Made by a program: the position numbers and the translations under genes
NCBI GenBank assembly: GCA_017475005.1
Contig: JAFVGI010000012.1
Coordinates: forward strand, 1-42,585
Reading direction: 5' to 3'
Source of the DNA: Prevotella sp.
GTDB lineage: Bacteria; Bacteroidota; Bacteroidia; Bacteroidales; Bacteroidaceae
DNA: 42,585 nt
The notes under the pieces: generated by a model
Told to the model about the DNA's origin: nothing
Databases searched by the model: none
Seen by the model: the letters and a program-made list of their open reading frames with translations, nothing else
Shown: piece by piece, positions 15,758 to 28,166 of the stretch
How positions within the stretch are numbered: the first letter of the stretch is position 1
Layout: every line of letters starts with the position of its first letter

Positions 15758-17586
15758 CCTTCCACGTCCATTCCGTAAAGCTTCTGCAGTTCGGCAATGG
15801 TACCATGTTCAACGAAACTGTCTGTTGGCATTCCGATGCGTGTCACACGAGCCGTATATCCTTTGTCGGCAAAGTATTCCAACACAGCAGAACCCAAACC
15901 TCCATCTCTGACACCATCTTCTATGGTTATCACATTGTCATAGGTGCCAGCGACTTCGTCAAGCAGGGCGGTATCTATCGGCTTCAGGAATCTCATGTCA
16001 TAGTGTGCCACATCTGTTCCCTTTACAGCTTCTGCAACGTTGTTTCCTATGTGGCCTATTGACAATATCGCTATACCCTTGCCATCTTTCAACTTACGTC
16101 CTTTTCCTACCTCTATTGATTCCAACGGGCATTTCCAGTTTTCCATCACCCCTCGTCCTCGTGGATATCTTATCACCCACGGGCCCTGTTCAGGCAGTTG
16201 TGCAGTAAACATCATCTTCCTCAACTCGTGCTCATTCAACGGAGCACAAATGGTGAGATTAGGAACAGGCTTCAGGGCAGCCAGGTCGAAGGCTCCATGA
16301 TGCGTAGCGCCATCTTCACCCACTATTCCAGCTCTGTCGAAGCAGAATACCACGTGCAGTTTTCCTATTGCCACATCGTGTATTATGTTGTCATAGGCAC
16401 GTTGGGCAAAAGCGCTGTATATGTTACAGAAAGGTATCATGCCTTCTTTTGCCAAACCTCCTGAGAAGGTTGCAGCATGTCCCTCTGCTATTCCGACGTC
16501 AAAGGCCCTGTCAGGCATTGCTGCCATGAGCTTATTCATCGAACAGCCTGTTGGCATAGCAGGTGTGATACCTACAATCTTCTCGTTTGCCTGAGCCAGT
16601 TCTACAAGAGTTTCGCCAAAGACATCCTGATACTTCGCCTTCTTGTCTTTATCCAGGCGTTCTCCTGTCTCAGGATTAAAGCGTCCTGGTGCATGCCATA
16701 TAGTGGCAGCCTTTTCTGCCGGCTCATAGCCTTTACCCTTAACTGTATGAATATGAAGCAGTTTCGGGCCTCTCATATCCTTCAGTTGTCTGATTACTCG
16801 CACCAACTCTTTGATATCATGTCCGTCAACAGGTCCGAAATAACGGATATTCATTCCTTCAAAGATATTCTGCTGCTGTGATATAGCAGACTTGAAGGCA
16901 TTCGAGAGACGTATTACGGTCTTTCTCCTTGAATCATCCAGATATCCCTTTCCCATGAGCCAGCGCCCTACCCTGTCACGCCAACGGTTATATGATTCGT
17001 TGGTATTCAACGACAGCAGATATTGCTTCATACCACCCACACTACGGTCAATCGACATATTATTGTCGTTCAGTATGATGAGTAGGTTGTTTGGCGATGA
17101 CGACACATTATTGAGTCCTTCGAACGCCAATCCGCCGCTCAGACTTCCGTCACCTATTACAGCAACCACATTGCGATGGTTTCCCGATTTCTCATCGGCA
17201 ACAGCCATTCCTAATGCCGCAGAGATGCTGTTTGAGGCATGTCCGCAGACAAAGGTATCATATTCGCTCTCAGCAGGAGTTGGGAACGGGTGCAAACCAC
17301 CGAATTTGCGGTTTGTATTGAACGTGTCGCGTCTGCCGGTAAGAATCTTATGTCCATATGCCTGATGACCCACATCCCAGACAATTCTGTCTTCCGGGGT
17401 ATCATAGACATAATGCAGAGCAACCGTCAATTCTATTACTCCCAACGATGAAGCCAGATGTCCTGGATTCACCGAGAGTTCCTTCACTATGTCATCACGA
17501 AGTTCCTCACATACCTCTGGCAAAGCCTCAAGAGGCAAAGCACGCAGGTCTGCAGGAAATTGGATGTGTGAGAGATATTTATACAC
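15730..17586 (-). CDS. dxs: 1-deoxy-D-xylulose-5-phosphate synthase
   Basis: The 618-residue enzyme condenses pyruvate and glyceraldehyde 3-phosphate to DXP, the first step of the MEP isoprenoid pathway and a source for thiamine and pyridoxal. Thiamine diphosphate binding shows as [16 protein letters not shown] (from 145) and [31 protein letters not shown], and [19 protein letters not shown] are also conserved. Length is normal. The last residues (IIDN and stop) are made of the TTGATAATTGACAATTGA repeat, so the native C-terminus may have been altered slightly. The start lies 3 bp after the asd stop, pointing to one transcript from the asd promoter. Confidence 0.97.
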   Translation of the reverse strand: MYKYLSHIQFPADLRALPLEALPEVCEELRDDIVKELSVNPGHLASSLGVIELTVALHYVYDTPEDRIVWDVGHQAYGHKILTGRRDTFNTNRKFGGLHPFPTPAESEYDTFVCGHASNSISAALGMAVADEKSGNHRNVVAVIGDGSLSGGLAFEGLNNVSSSPNNLLIILNDNNMSIDRSVGGMKQYLLSLNTNESYNRWRDRVGRWLMGKGYLDDSRRKTVIRLSNAFKSAISQQQNIFEGMNIRYFGPVDGHDIKELVRVIRQLKDMRGPKLLHIHTVKGKGYEPAEKAATIWHAPGRFNPETGERLDKDKKAKYQDVFGETLVELAQANEKIVGITPAMPTGCSMNKLMAAMPDRAFDVGIAEGHAATFSGGLAKEGMIPFCNIYSAFAQRAYDNIIHDVAIGKLHVVFCFDRAGIVGEDGATHHGAFDLAALKPVPNLTICAPLNEHELRKMMFTAQLPEQGPWVIRYPRGRGVMENWKCPLESIEVGKGRKLKDGKGIAILSIGHIGNNVAEAVKGTDVAHYDMRFLKPIDTALLDEVAGTYDNVITIEDGVRDGGLGSAVLEYFADKGYTARVTRIGMPTDSFVEHGTIAELQKLYGMDVEGIRKLIIDN

Positions 17587-17589
17587 GAT

Positions 17590-18648
17590 TTATTTTACGT
17601 TACCTACCTTTATGAGATATTCTGCAATTTGTACAGCATTGAGAGCCGCGCCTTTCTTTATCTGGTCACCAGAGAGCCAGAATGTCAGTCCGTTATCGTT
17701 AGCGAGGTCTTCACGTACACGACCTACATAGACGTCATCCTTACCAGCAGTATAGAGTGGCATTGGGTAAGGCAGACCTTCCATTGTCTCCTTCTCAGCA
17801 TCAGCATTAGCCTTTGCGCCAACCTTCTTTGGATCGTCGACGAGTGTTACGCCTGGAGCATTTCTCAAAGCCTCCTGAGCAGCCTCAACGCTAATCTTCT
17901 TCTCTGTCTCAATCCATACAGCCTCTGAGTGAGCACGCAGTGAAGAGATTCTGACACACATAGCAGAGCAACGGGCATCTGTATGCATAATCTTCTTTGT
18001 CTCATTGAACATCTTCATCTCTTCCTTTGTATATCCGTTATCCTGGAACACGTCAATCTGAGGAATGACGTTATATGCCAGCTGATAAGCGAATTTATTC
18101 ACTGTTGGCTGCTTGTCCTCAGCAAGTTCCTTATACTGCTGCTTCAGTTCTGCCATAGCAGCAGCACCAGCTCCTGATGCGCTCTGGTATGAAGCGATGT
18201 GTATGCGCTCTATGTGAGACAACTTCTCCAAAGGCTGCAGACATACCACCATCATGATTGTCGTACAGTTAGGATTGGCGATGATGCCACGAGGTCTGTT
18301 CAGAGCATCCTCTGCATTACACTCAGGTACTACCAATGGCACATCATCGTCCATGCGGAACGCGCTGGAGTTATCAATCATCACAGCACCATACTTGGTG
18401 ATATCCTCACAGAATTCCTTGGAAGTACCCGCACCAGCACTTGTAAATGCTATATCAACATCTTTGAAATCGTCATTGTGCTGCAGCAGTTTTACTTCAT
18501 ATTCCTTACCACGGAAAGTATATTTCGTTCCTGCAGAACGCTGTGAGCCAAAGAGTACTAATTCATCAAGTGGAAAATTCCTTTCATCAAGAACACGGAG
18601 AAACTCCTGTCCTACTGCGCCAGAAGCGCCAACAATTGCTACTTTCAT
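17590..18648 (-). CDS. asd: aspartate-semialdehyde dehydrogenase
   Basis: The 352-residue enzyme reduces aspartyl phosphate to aspartate semialdehyde with NADPH, feeding lysine/diaminopimelate, threonine and methionine synthesis. The NADP loop [20 protein letters not shown] is at the N-terminus, catalytic Cys128 is in [10 protein letters not shown], and His240 is in RAHSE. ATG at 18648 is used because the nucleotide-binding motif begins there; the long upstream open frame crosses the promoter. A -7 box lies about 36 bp upstream. The gene leads the series asd-dxs-trkA-trkH-EEP. Confidence 0.96.
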   Translation of the reverse strand: MKVAIVGASGAVGQEFLRVLDERNFPLDELVLFGSQRSAGTKYTFRGKEYEVKLLQHNDDFKDVDIAFTSAGAGTSKEFCEDITKYGAVMIDNSSAFRMDDDVPLVVPECNAEDALNRPRGIIANPNCTTIMMVVCLQPLEKLSHIERIHIASYQSASGAGAAAMAELKQQYKELAEDKQPTVNKFAYQLAYNVIPQIDVFQDNGYTKEEMKMFNETKKIMHTDARCSAMCVRISSLRAHSEAVWIETEKKISVEAAQEALRNAPGVTLVDDPKKVGAKANADAEKETMEGLPYPMPLYTAGKDDVYVGRVREDLANDNGLTFWLSGDQIKKGAALNAVQIAEYLIKVGNVK

Positions 18649-18683
18649 ATCTATTTTGTATTTATAATTAACATTTTCGGGCG

Positions 18684-18691
18684 CAAAGTTA
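18684..18691 (-). promoter_or_regulatory. -7 promoter box for asd
   Basis: TAACTTTG on the minus strand matches TAnnTTTG and would start transcription roughly 28-30 nt before the ATG. No convincing -33 box. It faces away from the antiporter promoter 44 bp to the right. Confidence 0.6.
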
Positions 18692-18734
18692 CGATTTTTT
18701 TTTTTTATTTCGCACATTCCTGATATTTTTTTAC

Positions 18735-18742
18735 TATCTTTG
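18735..18742 (+). promoter_or_regulatory. -7 promoter box for the antiporter gene
   Basis: TATCTTTG, followed by CACAAAA, matches TAnnTTTG and lies 33 bp before the ATG at 18776. The -33 position is only T-rich (TTTC), so the match is partial. Confidence 0.55.
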
Positions 18743-18775
18743 CACAAAATTTCTTGACTTAGAATACTAAAGCAC

Positions 18776-20905
18776 ATGTCAGAATACTTGCCTATAACCA
18801 GTCCAACGATGGTATTTTTTACCGTTTTGCTGATTATTCTCTTCGCGCCTATCGTGATGGGAAAGCTTCGCATACCTCATATCATAGGTATGGTATTGGC
18901 TGGTGTCATTATCGGCCCACACGGCTTTAATATTCTCGAACGCGATGCTTCTTTTGAGTTGTTTGGTCGTGTGGGACTGCTGTATATCATGTTCCTTGCT
19001 GGCCTTGAGATGGATATGCAAGACCTTAAGAATGGCGGTCGCAGGATAGGCATCTTCAGTATTGCCTCGTTTCTTACCCCTTTCGCAATGATGTATGTGG
19101 CAGGTATCCACCTACTCAACTATTCTCCTCTTGCTTCTGTCATTCTCTCGAGTGTGATGGCGGCAAACACTCTCATCTCCTACCCTATTATTACGCGTTA
19201 CGGTTTGCAGAAGCATACCACCACGACCATCTCCGTCGGGGCTTCTATGGTATCACTTCTGTTGGCCCTCATCGTAGTGACAGCGGTAGAGGGTAGTGCT
19301 TTAGGTGGCACTGGTCTTGGATTCTGGTCACTCTTCGTGGCTAGATTCCTCTTTCTCTGCCTTGCCTTACACTATATTCTTCGTATCACCACCCGTTGGT
19401 TCCTTAGGAGATATAGTGATTCCGTCATGCAGTTTATCTTTGTTCTCGGCATGATGTTCTTCAGTGCTGCCTTATCAGAAGTTATAGGCATTGACGGCAT
19501 TTTCGGTGCTTTCTACAGCGGTTTGGTACTCAACCGTTTTATCCCTCATGTATCACCCCTCATGAACCGTATAGAGTTTATCGGCAATGCTATCTTCATC
19601 CCTTATTTCCTCATTGGTGTGGGTATGCTGATAAATCTCGGCCTGCTCTTTGAGCCGTCCTCCAGTTCTGCTGGCGTAGGCATTATCCCCACAGTGATTA
19701 CCATTGTCATTGTCGGTACCATCGGCAAGGCCATCGCCGCCTATGCCTCATGCTTCGCCTTCCGCCTTCCCTGGCATGATGGTCACCTGATGTTCGGCCT
19801 TACCTCCGCGCATGCTGCCGGCGGTATCGCCATCGTGATGATAGGCATGAAACTAAATATCATTGACGACAGTATGCTTAACGGTGTTGTCATCATGATA
19901 CTCTTCACCTGCATCATCTCGACTATTGTCACCGATAAGGCTGCCCGCGACATTGTGCTCAAAGGTGATATCCGCAAACGCGAGAAGAACAATAACAGTG
20001 ATGACGAGAAAATACTCATCCCTGTGAAATATCCTGAGACATGCAACACCCTCGTCAATATTGCCATTATGATGCGCAATACGGACCTCAATCGTGGACT
20101 TGTTGCCCTCAATGTGGTATATGACGGTGAGGAGGCAGAAAAAGACCAGCAGAAGGGTCGCGAACTGCTCGAAAATGTTGTCCGCAGGGCAGCAGAGAGT
20201 GATGTCAGGATGCAGACACAGGTGCGTCTTGCTGTCAACATTGCCAACGGCATCAAACATGCCTTCAAGGAGTTCGACTGCTCTGAAATCATCATGGGAG
20301 CACACATTCACGACAATTCACGCCGTGCCTTCTGGGGCGACTTTGCACAGAGTGTCTTCAATGGCCTCTCGCGTCAAATCAGCATTGTCCGCTGTGTACA
20401 GCCGCTGAGTACCCTCCGCGCCATACATGTTGCCGTTCCTTCACGAGCAGAATTCGAGCCAGGTTTCTATCGCTGGATTGAGCGTCTCTCACGATTAGCA
20501 CAGAATATTGGTTGCCGCATTTGTTTTCATGGCAGGATGGCATCCCTCAACCTCATCGACCAGTATATTTCTCATAAGCATCCCAGCACAAGAGCCGAAT
20601 ATATCTCTATGCCGAAATGGAAGGGACTCATATCACTTATGCAGAGCGTAAAGAGTGACGAGATGCTTGTTGTCGTCACAGCACGTCCTGGTACTGTTTC
20701 CTACAAGGCTGCGTTGAATAATCTGCCAGAAGAGATGACAGAAAACTATAAGGGCAATAACTACATCATTCTCTTCCCAGACCAGTTCGGCCCTGCTCCC
20801 GATGTGATGACATTCGCAACGGCACAGCATACTGAACAACTGTCAGCATACCACGAATTCATCCTTTGGTGGCGACGCCTGAGAAGACGTTTATTTTTCT
20901 TCTAA
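18776..20905 (+). CDS. CPA2-type cation:proton antiporter with C-terminal cytoplasmic domain
   Basis: The 709-residue protein exchanges a monovalent cation (Na+ or K+) for protons. The first ~400 residues form about 12 hydrophobic helices, with family marks [32 protein letters not shown], and a [17 protein letters not shown] segment. The last ~300 residues (from about [12 protein letters not shown]) are hydrophilic and look like universal-stress-type folds ([29 protein letters not shown]). The ion is not determined from sequence. Its 3' end overlaps the convergent gene by 15 bp. Together with trkAH it suggests local grouping of K+/Na+ homeostasis. Confidence 0.9.
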   Translation: MSEYLPITSPTMVFFTVLLIILFAPIVMGKLRIPHIIGMVLAGVIIGPHGFNILERDASFELFGRVGLLYIMFLAGLEMDMQDLKNGGRRIGIFSIASFLTPFAMMYVAGIHLLNYSPLASVILSSVMAANTLISYPIITRYGLQKHTTTTISVGASMVSLLLALIVVTAVEGSALGGTGLGFWSLFVARFLFLCLALHYILRITTRWFLRRYSDSVMQFIFVLGMMFFSAALSEVIGIDGIFGAFYSGLVLNRFIPHVSPLMNRIEFIGNAIFIPYFLIGVGMLINLGLLFEPSSSSAGVGIIPTVITIVIVGTIGKAIAAYASCFAFRLPWHDGHLMFGLTSAHAAGGIAIVMIGMKLNIIDDSMLNGVVIMILFTCIISTIVTDKAARDIVLKGDIRKREKNNNSDDEKILIPVKYPETCNTLVNIAIMMRNTDLNRGLVALNVVYDGEEAEKDQQKGRELLENVVRRAAESDVRMQTQVRLAVNIANGIKHAFKEFDCSEIIMGAHIHDNSRRAFWGDFAQSVFNGLSRQISIVRCVQPLSTLRAIHVAVPSRAEFEPGFYRWIERLSRLAQNIGCRICFHGRMASLNLIDQYISHKHPSTRAEYISMPKWKGLISLMQSVKSDEMLVVVTARPGTVSYKAALNNLPEEMTENYKGNNYIILFPDQFGPAPDVMTFATAQHTEQLSAYHEFILWWRRLRRRLFFF

Positions 20906-21397
20906 ACTCTCCTGTCTTCGCTTTAGCCACGCCATATATGTGCGGATGGCGAGTTCTACCATTCTCACACACGGACGTTTGCGATAATATTCATCTGTTC
21001 TTGCTTCAGGTGTAGGATTGGTGTTTATGTCCTTCACATATCCCTTCAGCAGTTCGCGACAAATGAGCGAACCTGTCTGTGCATTGAAGTCTGCTGCCAA
21101 CTCTTGTACTGCAGCATAGTTTCTTGCCTTTGTCTCCTGACTTGCTTCTACGGAGGCCGTCTCCAGTCCTGCAAGCATAAACATTCCGCTGGCAGTGCCA
21201 CATGTTTCTCTCATCCTTCCCATGCCTGCACCAAAGCTGGCAGACATCAGGGTCATAAGTGGCATCGGCACATCATAGGCATCAGCAAAGGCACGGGTAA
21301 CAGATTGCGCACAGTTGTAGCCTTCCATGAAATATGCCACGCCCTTTGCTACGCGTGCCTCTGTCTCTTCCTCCCAGTTTGTAATTTTATTGAACAT
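20891..21397 (-). CDS. C_GCAxxG_C_C family putative redox protein
   Basis: The 168-residue protein matches the small family named for its cysteines: GYNCAQSV near 28-35, FGAGMGRMRETCGTASG (the C-GxxxG core, here CGTASG rather than CGA..G), LICRELL, and RPCVRMVE. These cysteines suggest metal or redox chemistry; the reaction is unknown. No signal peptide. The chosen ATG (21397) lies inside a TTCAATG tandem repeat, in which two further ATGs 7 and 14 bp upstream are out of frame. Its last codons overlap the end of the convergent antiporter gene. Confidence 0.85.
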   Translation of the reverse strand: MFNKITNWEEETEARVAKGVAYFMEGYNCAQSVTRAFADAYDVPMPLMTLMSASFGAGMGRMRETCGTASGMFMLAGLETASVEASQETKARNYAAVQELAADFNAQTGSLICRELLKGYVKDINTNPTPEARTDEYYRKRPCVRMVELAIRTYMAWLKRRQESLEEK

Positions 21398-21490
21398 TGA
21401 ACATTGAACATTGAAAATTAAAAATTAAACTTTAAGGAGCTAACTCCCCTTTCACTCCCTTTTCACTCCCATGAGCGAAGCGAATTAAAT
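21390..21490. repeat. repeat-filled gap with TTGAACA, AAAATTAA, and TTTCACTCCC units
   Basis: TTGAACA occurs three times in tandem and then as TTGAAAA, followed by AAAATTAAAAATTAAAC and TTTCACTCCCTTTTCACTCC. The TTGAACA array includes the start codon of the minus-strand gene that ends at 20891. Confidence 0.7.
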
Positions 21491-21494
21491 TAAA

Positions 21495-22103
21495 CTAAAC
21501 CTCTCCGTGAATAAGTCTGTATGCTATTGAACCAGGTGCCGGAGTGGCTGGCAGGTCGTTTATGTCAAACCATCTGGCATCTTCTATTTCCTCTTTCTGT
21601 ATCTTTATCTCTCCGCTCTCATAGTCGGCATAGAATGCCAGCATCAGTTGTCGTGGGAAGGGCCAGCTTTGGCTACCGCGATACTTTATATTCTTTACCT
21701 TAATACCAGTTTCTTCAAAAATCTCCCTCCTTACGGCATTTTCTATTGTCTCCCCTGCCTCCACATATCCTGCCAGACAGGCATAGATATCCTGATTGCG
21801 TTGTGTATGTCGGGCAAGGAGTATCTTGTCACCCTTCCGTACCAATACTATAATGCAGGGGTCTATGCGCGGGAACAACAGTTCTCCACAACTGGGACAC
21901 TTCATAGCGGTCTGCTCTGTGTCCTCTACGAGTCTTGTGCCGCATCGAGGACAGAAGACGGTCTTCTTGCGCCATTCCGAGAGAGCCTTCGCACGAGCCA
22001 CCTTTGAGGATGTCTCTTCGTCATGCTCTGCAAAGAATTGTCGCAACTCCTGACGCGAATACTCGTCTATGTGGGATAATATATGATTGAGAGAGTCAGT
22101 CAT
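21495..22103 (-). CDS. nudC: NudC-type NAD+ diphosphatase / NADH-capped RNA hydrolase
   Basis: The 202-residue Nudix enzyme splits NAD(H) into NMN and AMP and, in characterised homologues, removes NAD caps from RNA. The zinc ribbon has Cys51, Cys54, Cys69 and Cys72 (FCPRCG...CPSCG), the Nudix box is GYVEAGE..ENAVRREIFEETGI (from 112), and SQSWPFPRQ (about 144-152) is the NudC hallmark (SQPWPFP in E. coli). It is shorter than E. coli NudC (257) since most of the N-terminal domain is missing, a layout common in Bacteroidota. The start abuts the esterase stop without a gap. Confidence 0.9.
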   Translation of the reverse strand: MTDSLNHILSHIDEYSRQELRQFFAEHDEETSSKVARAKALSEWRKKTVFCPRCGTRLVEDTEQTAMKCPSCGELLFPRIDPCIIVLVRKGDKILLARHTQRNQDIYACLAGYVEAGETIENAVRREIFEETGIKVKNIKYRGSQSWPFPRQLMLAFYADYESGEIKIQKEEIEDARWFDINDLPATPAPGSIAYRLIHGEV

Positions 22104-25864
<3,761 letters not shown>

Positions 25865-25907
25865 ATTTATTTTATTTTCAATGACTTTCAAGTTTCAGAT
25901 TTCATCT

Positions 25908-25933
25908 CGTTAACCGTTAAACGTTAACCGTTA
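25908..25933. repeat. CGTTAACCGTTAAACGTTAA repeat overlapping a gene's 3' end
   Basis: Units CGTTAACC and GTTAAACG alternate. The minus-strand gene that ends at 25924 takes its final Asn-Gly and TAA stop from this repeat. A related AACGATAACCTT pair occurs at 27549-27574. Confidence 0.7.
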
Positions 25934-26721
25934 TAAACGTAATTCATCTTCATGGCAATATATCCCTTCGGCCATTTCTTCCTGTCGAGGTATAGCTTTG
26001 CGCGGCCGTTACTGAGCAGGAAGAGGCCCGAGCGCACCTCCCTGAATTCATAGTACATCGTATTCTGGCCCTCGCTGTAGTTGATGCGCGCTATCTGCCA
26101 ACAGCCGTCAGCGATATGTACCTCCATATTGTCGAGTTTCACAATGTAGAACGTCCTGTTGCCGGCGATGTAGCTGCCGCTGTATCTCATGCCCGTTTCC
26201 TGCTTCTTACGGTATTTCTTCTGCAGCTCCTTCACCTTGTCGCGCACCTTCTCGTAGAACTTGTCATAGACATTGGCACTCATCATGCCGTCATGTTTCA
26301 GGAACGATGCTATCTGTTTCTGCGTCAGTTCCTGCTTCATCTCCACCATGCGGACGTTGGAAGTGGTGATTTTTCCCTTGTTGAACAATATATCTTCCGC
26401 CATGGTGATGCCGAAATGCTTATGCTCCATGAGGGCCGACACGATAGGTCCGAAACCAGCCAGACGTGCTGCGAACGATATGGTGCGGCGGTGGGGTATC
26501 TCCTTCAGGTCGATGTCCTTCTCCAGCTGACATGTAACGGAATACTTCAAGGTATTGACGCGTGCCTTCAAGGGTTTTGCATTCGCCAGCACTTGTTTCA
26601 GCAGGTATTCCTCGAATGTCATGCCATCAGCCAGCACCACTGTCTCAGGCAGATTCAGCGATGCCGCAATATCCTCCGTCTCCTGCGCCGACACATTCAG
26701 AGCAAGAATAAAGGCAAGCAA
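25924..26721 (-). CDS. secreted protein of unknown function with a non-ATG start
   Basis: The 265-residue product (counted from a TTG codon at 26721) has a signal peptide ending in LNVSAQ, followed by a domain I do not recognise: MTFEEYLLKQVLANAKPLKARV, HRRTISFAARLAGFGP, a charged coiled-coil-like stretch (YEKVRDKVKELQKKYRKKQ), then beta-rich YIAGNRTFYIVKLDNMEVH. In frame upstream codons read KFKIKFLTSI and form a better leader, but no ATG exists before an in-frame stop, because the expected start region is an AT-rich repeat. The true start may be TTG, ATT or ATA. The gene lies upstream of GH3 on the same strand with 59 bp between. Confidence 0.7.
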   Translation of the reverse strand: MLAFILALNVSAQETEDIAASLNLPETVVLADGMTFEEYLLKQVLANAKPLKARVNTLKYSVTCQLEKDIDLKEIPHRRTISFAARLAGFGPIVSALMEHKHFGITMAEDILFNKGKITTSNVRMVEMKQELTQKQIASFLKHDGMMSANVYDKFYEKVRDKVKELQKKYRKKQETGMRYSGSYIAGNRTFYIVKLDNMEVHIADGCWQIARINYSEGQNTMYYEFREVRSGLFLLSNGRAKLYLDRKKWPKGYIAMKMNYVYNG

Positions 26722-26724
26722 TAT

Positions 26725-26856
26725 GGAAGTTAAAAATTTAATTTTAAATTTTGATGTTTTCTCGCTTCGCTGCGAGGTAGAGGTTTAAAGGTTGAAGTTA
26801 AAAGTACATTTTACATCATACTTTCTCCTTCGTACTCGCATCAGCGACACATCGTA
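26725..26856. repeat. intergenic repeat cluster
   Basis: Contains TTAAAAATTTAATTTTAAA, the hairpin CTCGC-TTCGCT-GCGAG (26761-26776), GGTTTAAAGGTTGAAGTTAAAAG, and a 29-bp block at 26828-26856 that is the inverted relative of 7631-7659. Confidence 0.7.
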
Positions 26857-26878
26857 CCTCCAACCTCATACATCGTAC

Positions 26879-27517
26879 TTAATAATTATGAACTAAACTT
26901 TCATACCCCACTCCTTCGAAGCTTTTCAGGGCCTTGTGGCAGAGCGGAGTTATCTCCTCTATGGTGTGTCCTGTGGCGAGTCCTATGGTATATATCCCCG
27001 ATGCCATGCCCGCCTGCAGTCCGTTATAGGCATCCTCAAAGACGATGCAACTTTCCAAAGGCGTCTGCAATGCCTCCGCAGCCTTCAGATAACAGTCCGG
27101 ATTCGGCTTCGAGGCGCTGAAATCCTCCGCCGTCAATATTCTGTCGAACAGCGTACCGATGAGCGGATTATTCCTCGTGGCATACAGCATCTTCTGTTTG
27201 TTTGACGAGGTTACGATGGCACATTTCACCCCGTGGCTGCGAATGTCCCTCAGAAAATCCTCCACATACGGGAAGAAGCTATAGTCCATCTGTGCCTCAT
27301 ACTCATCCAGTTCCCTTATCACCGCCTCGTGTATCTCGGGGCTGAAATATGTTGCAAGAATATTCTTCAGCGTAGTACCCTTTATGATATACTCCAGGTC
27401 AGGCACGTCAGGGCGATATTTCCGCGCCAGGCGTCCCCAGATGACGGTATATTGGTCCTCCGTATCAATAAGAGTACCATCAAGGTCGAACAAAGCAGCT
27501 TTAAATTTTCTTTCCAT
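26879..27517 (-). CDS. HAD superfamily phosphatase / beta-phosphoglucomutase-like
   Basis: The 212-residue protein has the HAD catalytic motif FDLDGTLIDTE (Asp10 and Asp12), a helical cap after it, motif II VTSSN, and motif III-IV lysine and acids in SKPNPDCYLKAA and VFEDAYNGLQAG. This layout fits beta-phosphoglucomutase or small sugar-phosphate phosphatases. The substrate is not set by sequence. The plus-strand gap after its start carries a near -7 box (TAACTTCG on the minus strand). Its stop is near a repeat-rich gap. Confidence 0.9.
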   Translation of the reverse strand: MERKFKAALFDLDGTLIDTEDQYTVIWGRLARKYRPDVPDLEYIIKGTTLKNILATYFSPEIHEAVIRELDEYEAQMDYSFFPYVEDFLRDIRSHGVKCAIVTSSNKQKMLYATRNNPLIGTLFDRILTAEDFSASKPNPDCYLKAAEALQTPLESCIVFEDAYNGLQAGMASGIYTIGLATGHTIEEITPLCHKALKSFEGVGYESLVHNY

Positions 27518-27757
27518 CAGGGTGCGAAGTTATAAAAAAAATCCAATTCAACGATAACCTTAACGATAACCTTAACTTTTTTTATGGTTTCCCGTTTGCA
27601 GAGTTCCGCTGCTTATCGATATGCCGGGCATCAGGAATGAAGCCTGATTCATCTTTCCGTTATTAGGAACAAATACTGCACAACCGGTTGGCCTGCGACG
27701 CTAATTCCTCCTATGCATTATTCATGTTATACTTCAATTCATATTAAATCCGATTCA

Positions 27758-27900
27758 AACCCAACTCATGTGTAACTCATACTGATATCCACTATTATTC
27801 CATTTCTTCTACAGTATATTTACAGTTTAATAGTGGACATATACTGGAGAAGTACTGGACAAATACTGAAGAAGAATATGAGATAAGTATGAGCCGGGAG
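27758..27900. repeat. inverted repeat made of 6 + 6 degenerate 11-bp units
   Basis: Right arm from the centre: TGGACATATAC, TGGAGAAGTAC, TGGACAAATAC, TGAAGAAGAATA, TGAGATAAGTA, TGAGCCGGGAG (27834-27900). Left arm, read on the minus strand from the centre: TGTAAATATAC, TGTAGAAGAAA, TGGAATAATAG, TGGATATCAGTA, TGAGTTACACA, TGAGTTGGGTT (27824-27758). Each arm has lengths 11-11-11-12-11-11, with a 9-bp centre (27825-27833). Hand alignment gives 46 of 67 matching positions. A possible seventh left unit TGAATCGGATT follows at 27757-27747. Function unknown. Confidence 0.75.
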
Positions 27901-27963
27901 TTAGATACATTGTGTTTCTAAATGGATTCTTTTATTATTGTTTATAAGTAGTTTTAGGGATAT

Positions 27964-28052
27964 GTATTTTTTCTTGTATTTTCGAGCGGAAGTACCTTCG
28001 ACGTAGTCAGAGGTACTATTAAGTTTAAGTTACGAGAAATGCAAGAAAATAC
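27964..28052. repeat. nested inverted repeats
   Basis: The outer arms are GTATTTTTTCTTGTATTTTC (from 27964) and, on the other strand, GTATTTTCTTGCATTTCTCG (from 28052), alike except for short gaps. Inside them AGTACCT and AGGTACT (27991-28017) form a perfect 7-bp inner stem. Could be a cruciform, a small non-autonomous mobile element or a folded RNA. Confidence 0.55.
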
Positions 28053-28110
28053 TAGTACTGGAGTTGTGAAAATCACTGGTACAGGTGCTATGACAAATTA
28101 TAGTAATATA

Positions 28111-28144
28111 AAAAAACGCTCCCTCGTATAGTTTACGGGGGAGC
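28111..28144 (-). terminator. intrinsic terminator after the second C10 protease gene
   Basis: GCTCCCCCGTA and TACGAGGGAGC pair over 11 bp around a 5-nt loop; on the minus strand the stem is followed by GTTTTTTTA. Confidence 0.88.
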
Positions 28145-28166
28145 ATCGTTTTTCAGTGTTTTATTC

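Larger units (their letters stand above)
27518..28110. other. gene-free region with two inverted structures
   Basis: No protein-like reading frame is seen. It holds an AACGATAACCTT direct repeat (27549-27574), a large imperfect inverted repeat built of 11-bp units (27758-27900), and a second nested inverted repeat (27964-28052). The stretch 27600-27746 shows a further relaxed series of TTCAT elements but nothing certain. Confidence 0.6.

Noticed and set aside
21495-22103. The Nudix protein as the AraR arabinose regulator
   Set aside because: It has the zinc ribbon and SQxWPFP motif of NudC and an intact Nudix box, and no C-terminal DNA-binding winged helix.
27600-27746. Extension of the 11-bp array to the left beyond 27747
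   Set aside because: TTCAT words recur, but their spacing is 16-17 bp and not in phase with the array.
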